From NCBI GenBank assembly GCA_039026975.1, contig JBCCLI010000284.1, positions 1-8,574 of the forward strand: a stretch of DNA of 8,574 nucleotides, read 5' to 3'. The stretch comes from JBCBKZ01 sp039026975. GTDB taxonomy: Bacteria > Bacteroidota > Bacteroidia > J057. Shown here piece by piece: positions 7,641 through 8,574 of this stretch (position 1 is the stretch's first letter; each line of letters opens with the position of its first letter). The notes under the pieces were generated by a model. That model was not told the DNA's origin. It did no database searches and was given only the letters and a program-made list of their open reading frames with translations. The translations under genes were made by a program, and so were the position numbers.

Positions 7641-7713
7641 CTTGTACTTGTAGGTACTCAAACGCTGGTCATTATCCAAGGGGTAATTAATACGCTGAAC
7701 CTATTTTCGATGT

Positions 7714-7727
7714 ATACCTATAGGTAT
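7714..7727. repeat. Perfect 14-bp palindrome
   Basis: ATACCTATAGGTAT is its own reverse complement. With no loop it is more like a dimeric regulator site than an RNA hairpin. It is about 210 bp upstream of the CHAT start, so an operator for that gene is possible but unproven. Confidence 0.5.
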
Positions 7728-7758
7728 GGATGAGGTGGGTTGTGCTATGGATGCTTAG

Positions 7759-7785
7759 TGGCCTCAGGTAGTAAGGCCAATTTTT
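7759..7785 (+). terminator. Possible weak second terminator
   Basis: Six-base-pair stem TGGCCT (7759-7764) / AGGCCA (7774-7779) with a nine-base loop, followed by ATTTTT. The shape is that of a weak intrinsic terminator on the + strand. It could back up the strong terminator at 7613-7640 or end a short transcript starting between the two. The short stem and wide loop keep confidence low. Confidence 0.3.
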
Positions 7786-7819
7786 GATAATTATCCTCCC
7801 ATCCCTTCCTTCTGAATAA

Positions 7820-7857
7820 ATCTTCTTAGAAAGAAAAGGAGGAGAATCCTAAGAGAT
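7820..7857. repeat. Imperfect inverted repeat around a purine-rich loop
   Basis: ATCTTCTTAG (7820-7829) can pair with CTAAGAGAT (7849-7857) with a single bulged base, enclosing 19 bases of mostly A and G that contain AGGAGG. It lies upstream of the candidate promoter, so if it works it would be as DNA or as part of a longer leader starting further upstream. Confidence 0.35.
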
Positions 7858-7880
7858 ACCGGGATAAGCCTGTGGGAAAC

Positions 7881-7911
7881 TTGTTTCGATTTAAAATATT
7901 GAATAGTTTTT
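7881..7911 (+). promoter_or_regulatory. Candidate Bacteroidota-type promoter for the CHAT gene
   Basis: TTG at 7881-7883 (-33 element) and TAGTTTTT at 7904-7911 (one mismatch to TAnnTTTG, -7 element) are spaced 20 bases apart, as in primary sigma factor promoters of Bacteroidota. The start codon is 28 bases downstream. A 12-bp inverted repeat GAAAC-TT-GTTTC (7876-7887) overlaps the -33 element. AT-rich DNA gives such matches by chance, so this is tentative. Confidence 0.35.
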
Positions 7912-7939
7912 CAGGGAATAATGTTTTAAGAGAAGTATA

Positions 7940-8574
7940 ATGCCTACGATTTTCCTTTCCTTTGCTAATGACAAAGAGCATTCAGATCGTTTTCTCGAAC
8001 AATTAGGACCCGAAAGAACTACCCTTCAAAGGATCTTAACTGACTTTAATAAAAGCGGATGGGGACTGTACCATTCAGCAGGAAGTTCTGCACCTAAGGA
8101 ATTACTTAAGGATATGCAGGCTTATACCAACACGATTATCATTTTCCATTTTTCTGGTCATGCAAGCGGGACAAGCCTCTCGCTGGAAAATGGAGAAGGG
8201 GGAAATGTAGCCTTATCCACTGCCTCATTAAAGACCTTATTAAGCGCTGAACCTACGCTCAAACTGGTGTTTTTAAATGCTTGTGCTACTAAGGGACATG
8301 TGGAAACATTACTCGCTATGGGCATTCCAGCGGTAATTGCCACAGAAAAATCCGTTGGAGATGCAGATGCTTGCGTATTTTCAGAAGCCTTTTATAAGGA
8401 GCTAGTGCTAGGAAAGGACCTAAAAACGGCTTTTGGTAGAGCTAAAATGGTGTTAGATACTTCTGGCCAAGGGGACAGGATTTATAGAGATGTGATGCCT
8501 GGCCCTAAAGCTTCAGGAGTGGATAAGAGTTCCTGGGGATTGTACGTCCAGAATGAAGAAGTGCTTAGCTGGAG
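7940..8574 (+). CDS. CHAT-domain (caspase-like) protein, 3' truncated by the window
   Basis: 211 codons are present and the frame runs off the window end. The N-terminus MPTIFLSFANDKEH is the usual opening of Bacteroidota proteins that begin with a CHAT domain. The caspase-type dyad is visible: H74 in IIIFHFSGHASG (codon 8159-8161) and C115 in LVFLNACAT (codon 8282-8284). These are followed by GIPAVIAT (130s), FSEAFYKELVLGKDLKTAF and a WGLYV strand at about 200, so nearly the whole protease domain is here. CHAT peptidases act in bacterial conflict and cell-death pathways, usually joined to or regulated by NACHT/NB-ARC ATPases, TPR or effector-associated domains. Any such partner would lie past 8574. 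ATG 7940 is preceded by the purine-rich AAGAGAAG, a weak ribosome site. Domain call is firm; pathway is inferred. Confidence 0.88.
   Translation, partial: MPTIFLSFANDKEHSDRFLEQLGPERTTLQRILTDFNKSGWGLYHSAGSSAPKELLKDMQAYTNTIIIFHFSGHASGTSLSLENGEGGNVALSTASLKTLLSAEPTLKLVFLNACATKGHVETLLAMGIPAVIATEKSVGDADACVFSEAFYKELVLGKDLKTAFGRAKMVLDTSGQGDRIYRDVMPGPKASGVDKSSWGLYVQNEEVLSW

Larger units (their letters stand above)
7641..7939. other. Intergenic region between the GH16 and CHAT genes
   Basis: No credible ORF or structured RNA gene. The stretch holds a perfect 14-bp palindrome (7714-7727), a hairpin followed by T5 (7759-7785), an imperfect inverted repeat (7820-7857), a short inverted repeat (7876-7887) and a candidate promoter (7881-7911). 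An AGGAGG Shine-Dalgarno-like hexamer near 7838-7843 has no start codon at a usable distance. Confidence 0.6.

Noticed and set aside
7710..7757. Small ORFs starting at ATGs near 7711 and 7727
   Set aside because: They end within 7 to 10 codons and lack ribosome binding sites.
7838..7843. AGGAGG as a Shine-Dalgarno for a missed gene
   Set aside because: No ATG, GTG or TTG at a usable distance downstream, and Bacteroidota make little use of strong Shine-Dalgarno sequences.

Overview
The window suggests a member of the Bacteroidota. It carries a very large secreted multidomain protein that ends in a type IX secretion (T9SS) type A sorting domain, a route confined to that phylum. Supporting signs are AT-rich intergenic DNA, start codons with weak or no Shine-Dalgarno, and HYDIN-like 'choice-of-anchor D' modules. 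I cannot name the genus; a free-living, probably marine, polysaccharide-degrading bacterium would fit.

Layout: 1-263 is AT-rich intergenic DNA with no gene I can support. 264-7589 (+) is one giant gene of 2441 codons. Its product has, in order, a signal peptide, a GH16 endo-beta-glucanase (laminarinase-type) catalytic domain with an intact ExDxxE active site, a bacterial Ig-like domain, a CBM6, and a nine-module array. The array alternates five ~200-residue Gly/Asp-rich beta-sandwich-like modules (A1-A5) with four ~110-residue HYDIN/choice-of-anchor D modules (B1-B4). After it come two related 'FILV' modules flanking a PKD-like domain, then the T9SS sorting domain. A strong intrinsic terminator follows at 7613-7640. 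7641-7939 is intergenic DNA with several small inverted repeats and a plausible Bacteroidota promoter. 7940 to the window end (+) is the 5' part of a second gene, which encodes an N-terminal CHAT (caspase-like) protease domain with its His/Cys dyad in place; the rest lies outside the window.

The two genes are co-oriented but separated by a terminator and about 350 bp, so they are probably transcribed independently. The first is a surface or secreted glucan-degrading enzyme, with the A modules the best candidates for extra glycan binding. The second looks like the protease end of a conflict or programmed-cell-death type protein. The points most worth following are the identity of the A module, the pairing pattern of cysteines in the A/B array, and what lies downstream of the CHAT domain.
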